NCBI GenBank assembly: GCA_021817845.1
Contig: JAKAFW010000015.1
Location: 19,180 to 83,179 of the forward strand
From: FEN-1297 sp021817845
GTDB taxonomy: Bacteria; Bacteroidota; Ignavibacteria; Ignavibacteriales; Ignavibacteriaceae
Length of the DNA: 64,000 nt
Reading direction: 5' to 3'
Part shown: in pieces, positions 43,562 to 53,484 of the stretch
Layout of the letters: each line of letters starts with the position of its first letter
Position numbering within the stretch: position 1 is the first letter of the stretch
Position numbers and translations under genes: made by a program
The notes under the pieces: model-generated
Told to the model about the DNA's origin: nothing
Database searches by the model: none
What the model saw: the letters and a program-made list of their open reading frames with translations, nothing else

Positions 43562-43712
43562 ACATTACGTATTCGGATACATCTGAAGGGCAAGAAATTT
43601 AGAAATTAACCGTAAACTGAGTCACATAACTCCATCATTATATCCTTTTCATCTTTGAAGTTCGAGCAAAATTAGTTAAATTTTAGTTTCTAAATAATAG
43701 GAAATTAGTGGA

Positions 43713-44234
43713 ATGAAACGTCTTCTCTTATTAATTGCTGTAATCCTTTTTTTTAAGATAAATCTATTTGCTCAAAATCAAGATATACAAATTGGTGCAG
43801 GGTTAAATGCAAATAGGCTGACAACAACTGGCTTTTTCGATTATTCGGATCCACAAGCCGTTAATATAAAAGTTGCTGTATGGGGATTTGTTAGATACCC
43901 CGGTAAGTATATAATCCCGGCTTATAGTAATGTCAACGATCTTTTGTCTTATGCAGGAGGACCTACTGATGCGGCTCATTTAGATAATCTAAAGTTGTAC
44001 AGGACAAACAAAGATTCATCTCAGACAATTTTTAATTTACATTATAAAGATTTCCTAAATTATGCGGATGTAAATACCGTACCGGCTAGAGTCCCAAAGT
44101 TAATGCCGGGAGATATTCTTTTAGTTACAGGCGAACCGAGACTATACTTTAGCAATTATTTTTCAATAATTGTCACTACAGTTTCTACGCTTATATCAAT
44201 TGCAACGCTTGTTTATTTAATAGTGAAAAAATAA
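43713..44234 (+). CDS. SLBB-domain polysaccharide export-type protein
   Basis: The 173-residue protein has a signal peptide (LLLIAVILFFKINLFAQ), an SLBB domain (residues about 50-115: VAVWGFVRYPGKYIIPAYSN, VNDLLSYAGGPTDAAHLDNL) and a C-terminal membrane helix (SIIVTTVSTLISIATLVYLI). It lacks the Poly_export N-terminal domain of Wza, so it is a reduced SLBB partner. It lies 12 bp before the Wzc-type kinase gene, forming an exopolysaccharide-export pair. Confidence 0.85.
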   Translation: MKRLLLLIAVILFFKINLFAQNQDIQIGAGLNANRLTTTGFFDYSDPQAVNIKVAVWGFVRYPGKYIIPAYSNVNDLLSYAGGPTDAAHLDNLKLYRTNKDSSQTIFNLHYKDFLNYADVNTVPARVPKLMPGDILLVTGEPRLYFSNYFSIIVTTVSTLISIATLVYLIVKK

Positions 44235-44246
44235 GGGAAAGTTTTA

Positions 44247-46508
44247 ATGGAATTTAATAATAGCGGCTCCGGTAATAATTCTAATAGCGATAATATGGAA
44301 AGTAGCGCGTCTCTTAAAGATTATATAAATTTAGTTAGAAATAACCTATTACCAATTATAATAATTGTAGTTGCTGCTACTCTAGCTGCAATTATTTATG
44401 CAGTTAGTTCAGTTAATATTTATAAATCCACTACATCATTAAAAATTTCTAAACCGCAGGGTAGTCTCTTGTCTTCTTCCCTTATGCCTGATTTGCAGAG
44501 TTTTACCGATGACCGGTTTATATCAACTGAAATTGAAGTAATGAAAAGCAATAGTGTTAGGTATAATGTTGCCCAAGCATTAATAGACTCCTTTAAAACA
44601 GTTTCTCCTGATAGTTTCTATATTATATTAAACCATAACTTTAAATCTCAGCCAAAAAAATTATTATCTAAAAGGGCAATAGCCGACCTGCTGAAAACCG
44701 CCGTTACAATAGAACAAAAGAGGGGGATTGATATAGTCGATATTTCTGTGGAATCTCCTTCGCCTTATGAAGCAGAGCTTATTGCTAATCTATATGCTCA
44801 TGCATATAAAAATTTTAATCTTGAAGCAAACCGTAATCAATTAACTATAGTCAAAAATTTTCTGGCAGAACAATCTACAGAAAAACAAGCTGATTTATTA
44901 AAATCGGAAGATGCTTTAAGTATTTTTCAGGCTAAAAACGGTATAATTGCTCTTGATGCACAATCGACTGCGTTAATTCAACAGATAGCTGACTTTGAAG
45001 CTCAAAGAGATGATGTTAAGATTGATCTCGCCGGCACGATTAAAGTGTTGAGCCAGCTAAAGGAAGAGCTTGTGCAGCAAAATCCCCGGGTTGCGGCATA
45101 TCTCGAAAGCTTAGCTTCCCAATCATATTTCCAGGCACTGCAGGAAGGTTTAGCAAAGTTGCAGGTTAATAAAGACTTAGCTTTAACGGATAATTCACAG
45201 ATCGATAAGTCTGCAATGATCAAACAATATGATGATCAGATGGCGGTTCTAAAAGAGAAGCTAAATGAAAAAGTTGATGTCTTGAAAAAAGGAATGTTTG
45301 CCAGTAATCCGGATGAAATCAAAGATTTAACACAAAAGATTATTGAAGCTTCCGTTAAATCAAAATCATTAGCAATTCAGCTTGACGAATTAAATAAGAT
45401 AATGGCGAAATTTGATGTTCAGTTTAATAAGTTACCAGAAACTTCAATTGAATATGCACGGCTTGAAAGAAACAGATTAGCAGACGAAAAGTTGTATTCT
45501 TTGCTTGAAGAAAAATATCAGGAAGCTTTAATCAATGAGCAATCGCAGCCGGGAAATGTATTTATTGTTGATAAAGCAATCAGACCGCATACTCCGGATA
45601 AACCTAATCGCAAATTAATTGTTCTAATAGGATTTGTCCTTGGTGCCGGTCTTTCTTTCGGTTTTGTCTTTATTAAAAATTATTTTGATAATACAATAAA
45701 AACTCCTGAAGATATTCAGAACAGAAATATCAATGTACTTGCTTGGATACCACAGATAGAGGGCTTGGGTGTTAACGGCAATAAAGACTTTGAATTTATA
45801 GTTGCAAAAAAACCGGATTCGATTCCAAGCGAAGCGTTTAGAGCTTTGCGTACCAGAATTCAATATTCTAAAATCGGAAGCGAAGCGCTTAAAACAATTC
45901 TTGTGACGTCTTCAGCCCCATCTGAAGGTAAATCAACAGTTGCATTAAACTTAGCAGGCACATTTGCACAATCAAATAAAAAAACTTTACTTCTTGATGC
46001 TGATTTAAGGAAACCAAGAGTCCACTCGATTTTTAAGGCAGATAAATTTCCCGGTGTAATAGACTATCTATTTGGTCAGGCAAAGTTGGAGGAAATTATT
46101 CGTCCTACCGGATTAAATAATTTAAGTTATGTAACTTCCGGAACAATTCCACCTAATCCATCTGAAATGATTGAATCAAAACCGATGCAGGATTTTTTGG
46201 CCGAAATGAGGAAACGGTTTGATGTGGTTATACTTGATTCTGCACCGATTGTTGCAGTGACGGATTCCGAAATACTTTCAACACTTGTTGACGCTACTCT
46301 GTTAGTAGTTTCAGCAGAACTGACGGAATTTGATTTGATGACTAAATCAGTCGAGCTGATTAAAAACGGCGGTTCTTCTTTTATTGGCGCCGTGTTGAAT
46401 AACTTTACTTATAAGAGCGGTTACGGATCATATTACAAGTATTATTACTATTATTCTAATCAAACAAACGGAAAGAAGTCGCATCGCTCAACTAAATTAA
46501 AAGCCTAA
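44247..46508 (+). CDS. Wzc-type polysaccharide co-polymerase and tyrosine autokinase
   Basis: The 753-residue protein has a Wzz chain-length domain with two membrane helices (about 30-50: LLPIIIIVVAATLAAIIYAV; about 455-475), a long periplasmic coiled coil (about 190-420), a GNVF-type proline-rich motif (DKAIRPHTPDKPNRKLIVLI), and a cytoplasmic BY-kinase (Walker A SSAPSEGKSTVALN near 554, Walker A' LLLDADLRKPRVHS, Walker B VVILDSAPIV). A tyrosine cluster (YGSYYKYYYYY) near the C-terminus is the autophosphorylation site. It controls polymer length and export. No glycosyltransferases are adjacent, so the polymer locus is elsewhere. Confidence 0.92.
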   Translation: MEFNNSGSGNNSNSDNMESSASLKDYINLVRNNLLPIIIIVVAATLAAIIYAVSSVNIYKSTTSLKISKPQGSLLSSSLMPDLQSFTDDRFISTEIEVMKSNSVRYNVAQALIDSFKTVSPDSFYIILNHNFKSQPKKLLSKRAIADLLKTAVTIEQKRGIDIVDISVESPSPYEAELIANLYAHAYKNFNLEANRNQLTIVKNFLAEQSTEKQADLLKSEDALSIFQAKNGIIALDAQSTALIQQIADFEAQRDDVKIDLAGTIKVLSQLKEELVQQNPRVAAYLESLASQSYFQALQEGLAKLQVNKDLALTDNSQIDKSAMIKQYDDQMAVLKEKLNEKVDVLKKGMFASNPDEIKDLTQKIIEASVKSKSLAIQLDELNKIMAKFDVQFNKLPETSIEYARLERNRLADEKLYSLLEEKYQEALINEQSQPGNVFIVDKAIRPHTPDKPNRKLIVLIGFVLGAGLSFGFVFIKNYFDNTIKTPEDIQNRNINVLAWIPQIEGLGVNGNKDFEFIVAKKPDSIPSEAFRALRTRIQYSKIGSEALKTILVTSSAPSEGKSTVALNLAGTFAQSNKKTLLLDADLRKPRVHSIFKADKFPGVIDYLFGQAKLEEIIRPTGLNNLSYVTSGTIPPNPSEMIESKPMQDFLAEMRKRFDVVILDSAPIVAVTDSEILSTLVDATLLVVSAELTEFDLMTKSVELIKNGGSSFIGAVLNNFTYKSGYGSYYKYYYYYSNQTNGKKSHRSTKLKA

Positions 46509-46551
46509 ATATTTCAATGAAGCTAATATAGCAGTAGCAATTTATGATATT

Positions 46552-46582
46552 AAAAGCCCACGGAAAACTATCGCGGGCTTTT
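46552..46582 (+). terminator. Terminator after the Wzc-type kinase gene
   Basis: AAAAGCCC (46552-46559) pairs with GGGCTTTT (46575-46582), then TTTATTTT. Confidence 0.75.
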
Positions 46583-46776
46583 TATTTTAATTACTGTATT
46601 TATTCTCTTAGAAAATTTGTTGATATTTGTTGTGAATATAAGATTGGATAATATTTCGGCTTTTCTAACAATAAATTCATCCATAAGTGTAGGGAATTTA
46701 AATTTCAGGGAGGTTTTGTTTCAAGTCTATATATTCATAATTATAATTAAATATTAATACTTCTGTTAGAATAATA

Positions 46777-47631
46777 ATGATCGATAAAAATAAACTTAAA
46801 AAAATAAGATTAATAGTTTCTGATCTTGACGGCACTTTGCTGAATCACCAAGCATTAATTGGCGATGAATCCAAGAAATTAATACACGAGCTTATTAAGC
46901 ATGAAGTTCAGTTTTCATTTGCTTCAGGAAGACTGCATTCTGCATTGATCCATTTTGCGGAAGAATTAGATCTTAAAATTCCTTTGATATCACTCGATGG
47001 CTGTATGATAAAAAGTCATCCGGAAGGGAAAATTATTTTTGAATCTTTTGTAAAAGAAAAATATATAAAAAAGGCGATATACTTGGCAGATAAATTTCTT
47101 CTAAATATTGCGCTTTGCCATGCTGATGCAATTTATTATACCGAAAATAATTCAATAATTCCCCGGATTATGGATAAGTTCGGCGCTAAATATGAGGAAG
47201 TCGATTCTTATAAAAATTATAGCAAAGAAACTTTAGAAGTTGTTTTTGCAAGCGATTATAAAGACAACTTAAAATATGTGAAAGATAAAATGAGTTTCCC
47301 GCATTCATTAGGATTAAGCGCTTCTTATTTCAAATCTCAAAGTCATGAAGGTATTTACAATCTAGAACTTCGGCGTCAGGGTAGCAGCAAAGGTAAAGGA
47401 CTTCAGAAATTGATTAATTATTTAAAAGTAGTACCTGAAGAGAGTGCAGTTATTGGTGATTGGTATAACGATGTTAGTCTTTTTGAAACTAAGGCAGTAA
47501 AAATTGCTTTATCCAATTCTGTTCCGGAGATAAAGCGAATGGCAGATTTAGTAATGCAAAGGTCTAATGATCAGGATGGAGTAGCAGAATTTTTAGAGTT
47601 AGTGTTAAAAGCTAAAAAAGATAAATATTAG
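46777..47631 (+). CDS. Cof-type HAD hydrolase
   Basis: The 284-residue phosphatase has the four HAD motifs: DLDGTLL (catalytic Asp, about residue 17), SFASGRLHSA (motif II), the Lys in GSSKGKGLQKL (motif III) and GDWYNDVSLFE (motif IV), with a type IIB (Cof) cap between. Typical substrates are sugar phosphates or flavin precursors; unknown here. A small zinc-ribbon membrane protein follows 60 bp later. Confidence 0.9.
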   Translation: MIDKNKLKKIRLIVSDLDGTLLNHQALIGDESKKLIHELIKHEVQFSFASGRLHSALIHFAEELDLKIPLISLDGCMIKSHPEGKIIFESFVKEKYIKKAIYLADKFLLNIALCHADAIYYTENNSIIPRIMDKFGAKYEEVDSYKNYSKETLEVVFASDYKDNLKYVKDKMSFPHSLGLSASYFKSQSHEGIYNLELRRQGSSKGKGLQKLINYLKVVPEESAVIGDWYNDVSLFETKAVKIALSNSVPEIKRMADLVMQRSNDQDGVAEFLELVLKAKKDKY

Positions 47632-47690
47632 CTTAATAAATTTTTTAGTATATTAAATAATTATAAAATCATGTAAACAAATAGTTGGTG

Positions 47691-47978
47691 ATGAATAATT
47701 CAAAATTAATGTTTAGACGCAATCCGACTTACGACAGGTGCCCTTCATGCAAACAAGCTAATGCTTTGCATCGCTCAAGGGCGAGAAATTTGAAAGAAGA
47801 AATAATTAAAAAATTTACTTTCTTTAAGATTTATCGCTGCAGAAACTGCGGGTGGCGAGGTTACTTGTCGACTTTACGGGTCACCTTTTCGACAATGAAA
47901 TATTCTATATTCTATATGCTATTGCTAATTTCCGTTATCATTGTCGTCAGGGAAATTTTAAGCTTTGTTGCAAAATAA
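47691..47978 (+). CDS. Small zinc-ribbon membrane protein
   Basis: The 95-residue protein has two CxxC pairs (DRCPSCKQANALHRS and YRCRNCGWRGYLS) forming a zinc ribbon, and one C-terminal membrane helix (YSIFYMLLLISVIIVVREIL). The ATG at 47691 is chosen over the upstream GTG/TTG codons. Function unknown. The gap 47979-48269 after it holds only the bidirectional terminator. Confidence 0.75.
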   Translation: MNNSKLMFRRNPTYDRCPSCKQANALHRSRARNLKEEIIKKFTFFKIYRCRNCGWRGYLSTLRVTFSTMKYSIFYMLLLISVIIVVREILSFVAK

Positions 47979-48212
47979 ATTTTTGAATATAAATTCTTCC
48001 TATTATTAGAAGAATAATAACATCCCATAAGTTTCCCCTTCTCATTTTAACGAAAAACGGAGTTAGAATTTTAAGCTCATAAATATTTTTTGTCGTTCTG
48101 ACGAAAATATATCCTTGCCATTCTCATTCTGCAAAGAGCCTGTCCTAGAAATAATAGTCAGAATCTCTAGGCAATATTAGTATAGGAGCCGTATCAATTC
48201 AGGAATTATATG

Positions 48213-48247
48213 AAAAAGCCCACAAGTTAAATACTCGTGGGTTTTTT
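48213..48247. terminator. Bidirectional terminator
   Basis: AAAAAGCCCAC (48213-48223) and GTGGGTTTTTT (48237-48247) form a stem with A-run and T-run on either side, between the convergent zinc-ribbon and DUF2723 genes. Confidence 0.7.
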
Positions 48248-48269
48248 CTTTTAAGTTATTCAGGCTTTC

Positions 48270-51146
48270 TTACTTCTTGAGAGCTGCATTCGCCTGTTTC
48301 ATCTGCTGCAATTGCTGAATCTCAGTCTTAATGCCTCCGGCATTCGGATAATAGGTCTCCAATCTCTGAAGGATACCGATAGCCTTGTCATATTCTTTTA
48401 AGTTCACGTAAATCCTTTCAAGAATACTATAAGCATTGTATGGTGATTGCAAATCATTTGCACTTACATCAAGATTTTGAAGTGCTTGTTTCTCAACATC
48501 AGCAGCTATCAGTTTGTACTTGCTAGTGTCTCCTGCTGCATAATATAAATTTCCTATGTCATATAAGAACCGGTAATCTATATCAATATTTGACTTAGGA
48601 ATTATTTTGTCCATTTGATCCAATGTTGCTATGCACAAACTATCGTTCTTTGCTACGTTCAAATAGTAATAAGCAAGACGAACATAAACGTTTCTGTAAT
48701 TCTGAATAAGTCTTGTTTCTGTCTCATCAAAGAATACTCTCTTATCGTTTATCCCTCTAAACTTAAAACCGGGTAAATATGTTTTTGAGTATGAAGGATT
48801 AATATCAAATAAATCTTTGTAAGTAATATTCGCATTGACATCATTAGCCCCGACTAATCTTTCAGGAACAAGCCGGGAGGCTAATCCTTCCATATCAAGG
48901 TAATTGTCCATTCCGATAAAGCAATCCTGCGAGCACGTCGAGGCGAAATAGATCGGGCGGTCCCACAAATTATTTTTAACTATATCTAACACTACCTGGT
49001 CCTGAATTCTTATTGCTTTTACATCACCGAACTGCAGCGTATTATTCATAGTAAAGGTGATGTCTCCGTTCTTGATTACCGAAGTATCAGTTACGTTAAA
49101 TTCTTTAATGGCTTCCTTCGACACAGGGATTGAAATTACTTGCGGTTGCCACTGAATCGGCTGCAACTGCTTTATTTCATCATTGGACATACCGAATTTT
49201 ACTTTCATCGCTCCGTAAGGCGAATTATTTTTTAATTGAAGATTATACCAATCGGTATTTGCAAGACTTAAACAGACAACCCTAATATCTTGCCTTACAC
49301 CCTCTACATCCTGCAAATACCACAACGGGAAGGTATCGTTATCGCCGTTAGTGAATAAGATAGCATTTGGTTTGCAGCTTTGAAGAAGATTGTATGAAAA
49401 ATCCCAAGGGAGCCAATTGTGCGAGCGATCGTGTGAAAAGTAATTTGTTCTTAACATATTGCCCGGGATTAATAATAGCCCCAATCCAAGACACGCAAAA
49501 ACCGCTGTTCTTGCCGTAGAAGGATTCTTTATTTTCTCGATTATCAATCCGGCTATCTCTCGAATTCCTATTGCAATCCATACTGCGAATACAAAAAATG
49601 CTCCGGGGTAGAAATAGAATCTGTCGCGCGGTTGAGGCTGCTGCTGGTTTTGGTAAAATGCAATTAAATAACCCATGAAGATAAACAAGATCAGCCAAGC
49701 TGACGCCATTTTCCAGTCTTTCCTAAAGTGGAAATAGAGTCCCAGCAGTCCTATTAAAAACGGTATACCGTATAGCTGGCTCCATTTAACACCGGCATCC
49801 TGGTTAGTGGAGATCTTACCGGCAAAATTCCAGAGAAGATAACGGTTAAACATGTGGTTTAACTGGTAGCGCCATATAAAGTCCAGGTCACTGCTGTAAT
49901 TTGTGTATATGCCTTGCTGGTTTGGTTCCTGAGAGAATCTTCTTTCGAAAATAGGGAAGTCGCCATATTGTTCACGGCCAAGGTAATACATCAATTTTTT
50001 GAAATTATCCGGTGAGTTTTCGTTCATAGGGGTATGTTGACTGGAGCGGATAATTATCATCGCATAAGTCGTAAAACCAAGAAGAGTAAACAAAAGACTT
50101 AATGATGCGACATGGAGTATTTGTTTGTTTTTCTTTGCCGACCAGAAGGTAACATAAATCAAAACGGCTAAAATTATTACAAGAATTAGTAGATTTGTCG
50201 CTATATCGGGCCCGCCTATTGCAAGTAGAAGTGACGGGAATATTTTTACGACTCCCGGATATGCAACTGCAAGAACAACGGCACCTATCATTAACGGTAC
50301 ATAGAAGGAATTTCTGTTAAAAACCTTTTTCCATGATGCGCCCATAAAAATAGCTGATACACCGAGCATTATCCATTTGAATTTAGAATCGAAGGCGTGA
50401 AATTGTTCTGATGTAGGCGGTGTAGTGCTTGTTTGGGATGCCCATAATCCAATGGCAATGACGAGAAGAATTCCAATATGAATTAAAAATAAGTAAGCCG
50501 ATTTTTTGTACATCTCATCGTCGGTTACATATTTTCTCATTACTACTACACTAATAAAGGTAAGCACGGCAAGAACGCTCATCAAGTGTACGCCTGTAGA
50601 AAGGCCTATTAGATAAGCCATCAAGATTATATATTTTTCATTTGACTTAACATTTGCTTTTTCATACCAATCCATCATCAACCAAACCACCAAAGAAAAT
50701 AGCAGTGTACTTACCGCGAAATAATTTGATTCAACTGCATTAAACCAGAAAGTATCGCAGAATGCAAAAGCCAAAGCTCCCGTTGCAGCAGAAATATAAG
50801 TTATCAGTGCATCGGGGATATCTTTATAATTCCTTCCTCTATAACTTTCAATTAATTTTACAGCGCTCAAATAGAGAATTAAGACGGAAAAAGCTCCTGC
50901 AAGCACAGAAACCGTGTTAATTCTGTATCCAATATTATGAGCAAACGGAAGCATAGAAAAGAACCTTCCGATTATTAACCAGAGTGGTCCTCCTGGCGGA
51001 TGCGGGACTTGTAGAGAATAAGATGCAGCAGATATTTCACCCGGATCCCAAAAAGAAACCGAAGGCTGAACCGTAAGGAATAATACCGTTGCAGAAATTA
51101 AAAAAACTATGGTCCCGATTGATCTATAGGTGGACTTTAAACTCAT
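48270..51146 (-). CDS. DUF2723 (TMEM260-like) membrane glycosyltransferase-type protein with TPR tail
   Basis: About 958 residues from the ATG at 51146 (beginning MSLKSTYRSIGTIVFLIS; the longer frame to 51218 adds an unlikely 24 residues). The first 530 residues form about 13 membrane segments with the DUF2723 signature near the N-terminus (SFWDPGEISAASYSLQVPHP, PPGGPLWLIIGR). Then comes a soluble part (NGDNDTFPLWYLQDVEGVRQ) and C-terminal TPR-like helices (about 830-958). The family resembles protein O-mannosyltransferases (GT-C fold), with the Asp-Glu pair in the first loop as likely catalytic acids. It may glycosylate envelope or secreted proteins. Confidence 0.88.
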   Translation of the reverse strand: MSLKSTYRSIGTIVFLISATVLFLTVQPSVSFWDPGEISAASYSLQVPHPPGGPLWLIIGRFFSMLPFAHNIGYRINTVSVLAGAFSVLILYLSAVKLIESYRGRNYKDIPDALITYISAATGALAFAFCDTFWFNAVESNYFAVSTLLFSLVVWLMMDWYEKANVKSNEKYIILMAYLIGLSTGVHLMSVLAVLTFISVVVMRKYVTDDEMYKKSAYLFLIHIGILLVIAIGLWASQTSTTPPTSEQFHAFDSKFKWIMLGVSAIFMGASWKKVFNRNSFYVPLMIGAVVLAVAYPGVVKIFPSLLLAIGGPDIATNLLILVIILAVLIYVTFWSAKKNKQILHVASLSLLFTLLGFTTYAMIIIRSSQHTPMNENSPDNFKKLMYYLGREQYGDFPIFERRFSQEPNQQGIYTNYSSDLDFIWRYQLNHMFNRYLLWNFAGKISTNQDAGVKWSQLYGIPFLIGLLGLYFHFRKDWKMASAWLILFIFMGYLIAFYQNQQQPQPRDRFYFYPGAFFVFAVWIAIGIREIAGLIIEKIKNPSTARTAVFACLGLGLLLIPGNMLRTNYFSHDRSHNWLPWDFSYNLLQSCKPNAILFTNGDNDTFPLWYLQDVEGVRQDIRVVCLSLANTDWYNLQLKNNSPYGAMKVKFGMSNDEIKQLQPIQWQPQVISIPVSKEAIKEFNVTDTSVIKNGDITFTMNNTLQFGDVKAIRIQDQVVLDIVKNNLWDRPIYFASTCSQDCFIGMDNYLDMEGLASRLVPERLVGANDVNANITYKDLFDINPSYSKTYLPGFKFRGINDKRVFFDETETRLIQNYRNVYVRLAYYYLNVAKNDSLCIATLDQMDKIIPKSNIDIDYRFLYDIGNLYYAAGDTSKYKLIAADVEKQALQNLDVSANDLQSPYNAYSILERIYVNLKEYDKAIGILQRLETYYPNAGGIKTEIQQLQQMKQANAALKK

Positions 51147-51493
51147 AATTTTACCTTTGATAAGAATAATTTTGTTAAAAGATGGAACTAACTTATTGAA
51201 TTTAGTTGAATTATTCACTACTAAGCAGAATTATTTTTATAAAAATTATCCCCGTAGTGTTTTGAATAATTGGAAACGCAATTTAGACGAAGGAAATAAT
51301 TAGAAGTTGTTAAGGGGGCTGCTAAAAATTACATTTTTTGATATCCTGAATTGATAAAACATCTAATATAGCTTTCCAAAAATCAAAATTTATACCATAT
51401 TTTTATTGAGCGCTGCATTAGTGTTCTGCAAAGAAAATTTTTTTAAGGTATTATCCATAAGTTTTGGGGTGTGCCAAATTTGGCAAACTTTTT

Positions 51494-51770
51494 TTATGAA
51501 ATAATTAGGTAGGAATTAGAGGGGTGTTTTAGGCTTGTCATATGCTTGGCAGAGCGGAGGTGGATTGAGGAAAAATAGGTGAAAAAAGATCTTAGGTGTG
51601 ACAAAATGGCCGACGAGGGAAAGAGTGGCAAGAAACGAGTAACAAGTGACAAAGTGACGAGTGATAGGATGATGGAATTGGAGTAGTGGAGGGATGGAGT
51701 TTTGGAATGATGTAGGAATGGAAATTTGGAGTGATGTAATTTTGAAGGGGGGGATTGTTTTAGTCGCACT
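51494..51770 (-). repeat. Long repeat F copy 2 (inverted)
   Basis: On the minus strand a tract of CCATTCC/CACTCC-type words (51620-51770) precedes the conserved block (TCGGCCATTTTGTCACACCT, AGATCTTTTTTCACCTAT, CTGCCAAGCATATGACAAGC) at about 51530-51620, which matches 40486-40600. It produces a spurious 91-codon frame. The surrounding gap 51147-51885 shows nothing else. Confidence 0.7.
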
Positions 51771-51885
51771 GATGAGAGTGATGGGAAAATAATTTTAATT
51801 ATTTGATTTCAGAATGAAAATGTTGAAAAATAAATTGCACACCAAATAGGGAATAATTATATTAACATTGATATAAGGGATTCAT

Positions 51886-52517
51886 ATGAAAAAAATTATT
51901 ATACTGTTTTTTATCATAGCCTTAATTAAAACAACCTATCCTCAAGTATTACTATATTCCAAATTACCTGCCGATCCAATAAATGATTTATATTATGTAA
52001 ACGATAGTGAAATAATAATAGAGCATTAGAGTGTGGTAGAAGTGGCGTATTAATGGAATACGATTTCAACGGAACGGGGGAAATTACGTATTCAAGTGTA
52101 TTAGCTTCATATACTAAAAAGAGTTTAAATGATATTAGCGTATGTGTTAAAGATGGCTTCCCGTATGTTTGGATAGTTGGCGAAGGTTTTACAATATTAT
52201 ACAGACAATACGAAAAAATTATTACTGCAGTAAAAGATAAGGAAATAGTATCTAACCAATTTGATCTTCAACAAAACTTTCCTAATCCATTTAATCCATC
52301 AACTGAAATAATATATCAAATACCAAAACCAGGATTAGTGCAATTAAAAATTTATGATATTCTTGGCAGAGAGATAATTACACTAGTGAATGAGGTACAG
52401 ACATCAGGAGTACATAAAAAAATTATGCATGGAGAGTCGTGGCCAAGCGGGATATATTTTTATAGATTAAAAGCGGGTGATTTTATTTCAACAAAGAAAA
52501 TGGTTTTATTAAAATGA
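51886..52517 (+). pseudogene. Decayed T9SS cargo gene (signal peptide and sorting domain in different frames)
   Basis: A 47-codon frame (51886-52029) encodes a signal peptide (KKIIILFFIIALIKTTYPQ) and a short mature start. A second frame, shifted relative to the first, begins in the LECGRSGVLMEYDFNGTGE region and runs to a T9SS sorting domain (FDLQQNFPNPFNPSTEIIYQ to STKKMVLLK) at 52517. The internal propeller-type repeats expected between them (GLMEYDFNG-like) are reduced to one. Frameshift plus deletion. Confidence 0.75.
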
Positions 52518-52805
52518 CTAGCCTAGTTTAATATGAATTGAGTTTGGGAAGGTGATGGGTTTGCGATTGCCTTTGCGGAATAGGATGGTGTTAATGGCTG
52601 ATTCGGATAGAAGGTATTCTTGAGATAGTTTATATGCTGAATTACCAAGGGATAGTTTGTTTCGTAATGATCGGTAATGGTTCTTAATTATAAAATTTCG
52701 AAGGGCAATTTGGTCTATCAAGCTGTAGGCTTTTTTTTGTTGAAAGCAGGGGGTTTCCAAAAGTTCATCAACATTTAGAATATATAGATTCCTGCTTTCG
52801 CGCAT
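52518..52805 (-). CDS. Small HTH-like protein, unknown
   Basis: About 95 residues from the ATG at 52805. The C-terminal half contains a helix-turn-helix-like stretch (NSAYKLSQEYLLSESAINTI) followed by a basic segment (LFRKGNRKP). The stop abuts that of the decayed T9SS gene (convergent). It might be a DNA-binding regulator or a remnant of a larger one. Confidence 0.4.
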   Translation of the reverse strand: MRESRNLYILNVDELLETPCFQQKKAYSLIDQIALRNFIIKNHYRSLRNKLSLGNSAYKLSQEYLLSESAINTILFRKGNRKPITFPNSIHIKLG

Positions 52806-52879
52806 AGGCGTCAACTTAAGAATCTGTTATATTATAATATTGAGGATAATATTATAATAGAATAGCGTAAATACTGGGG

Positions 52880-53040
52880 AATTTGTTAATCCTCTACGAG
52901 GATTTGCCACTGTAGAATAAACCTTTTCCTACAATAATTTGACCTCTACGAGGTCTAAAAACATCGTGGATGTTTGATTATTGTAGAAACAAATTAATCC
53001 AACAAATAAACTATCCTCGTAGAGGATAAATAAATACTCA
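52880..53040. repeat. CCTCTACGAGG palindrome cluster
   Basis: ATCCTCTACGAGGAT-type dyads at about 52891, 52951 (GACCTCTACGAGGTC) and 53010 (ATCCTCGTAGAGGAT), with TACAATAATTTGAC/ATTATTGTAG inverted stretches between them. REP-like. They lie in the 865-bp gap 52806-53670, which also holds a family B-like fragment (TGGGATTTCTCCTCCCTTCG near 53230) and family A copy 5. Confidence 0.6.
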
Positions 53041-53379
53041 AATAGCTTTTTCTGTTTACGCTCCATTACGTAAAATTTTTTAATCCCGCAAACGGAACAG
53101 ATTACATTTATTTGATGTCGTTCGGGTGAGGAGATACTATAAAAAGAAAATGGAAATAGGTTTTCTATTTTAATTGGTCTTGCTGGTAGGTGAGATATTT
53201 AATGATCAATAAGTGTCATTAAGCTATACATGGGATTTCTCCTCCCTTCGGTTGTCGAAATGACAACTTTATTTTTGGGATTTCTTCGAACAAGGGAGCA
53301 GGGGCAGATGGAATTGTGGGATATTACCGAAAATTTAATTATTTCACTTAGTTTTGGATAGGAATCATTAGAATTATTC

Positions 53380-53484
53380 TTAAGGGCACTTCTAAATACT
53401 ATCTTTTATAAAAATTTAACGCAAAGAACGCAAAGAATACGCAACGTTCGCAGAGAATATTGAAGTTTTTAGAAGTGCCCTTAA
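53380..53484. repeat. MITE-like palindromic repeat, family A copy 5 (inverted)
   Basis: TTAAGGGCACTTCTAAATAC at the left and TTTTTAGAAGTGCCCTTAA at the right; the interior (AACGCAAAGAACGCAAAG) is the complement of that in copy 1, so this copy is in the opposite orientation. Confidence 0.85.

Noticed and set aside
51494..51769. 91-codon minus-strand reading frame
   Set aside because: It is generated entirely by low-complexity CCATTCC/CACTCC words and conserved repeat F DNA; residue composition (Ser/Leu/His/Pro/Phe) is that of the repeat.
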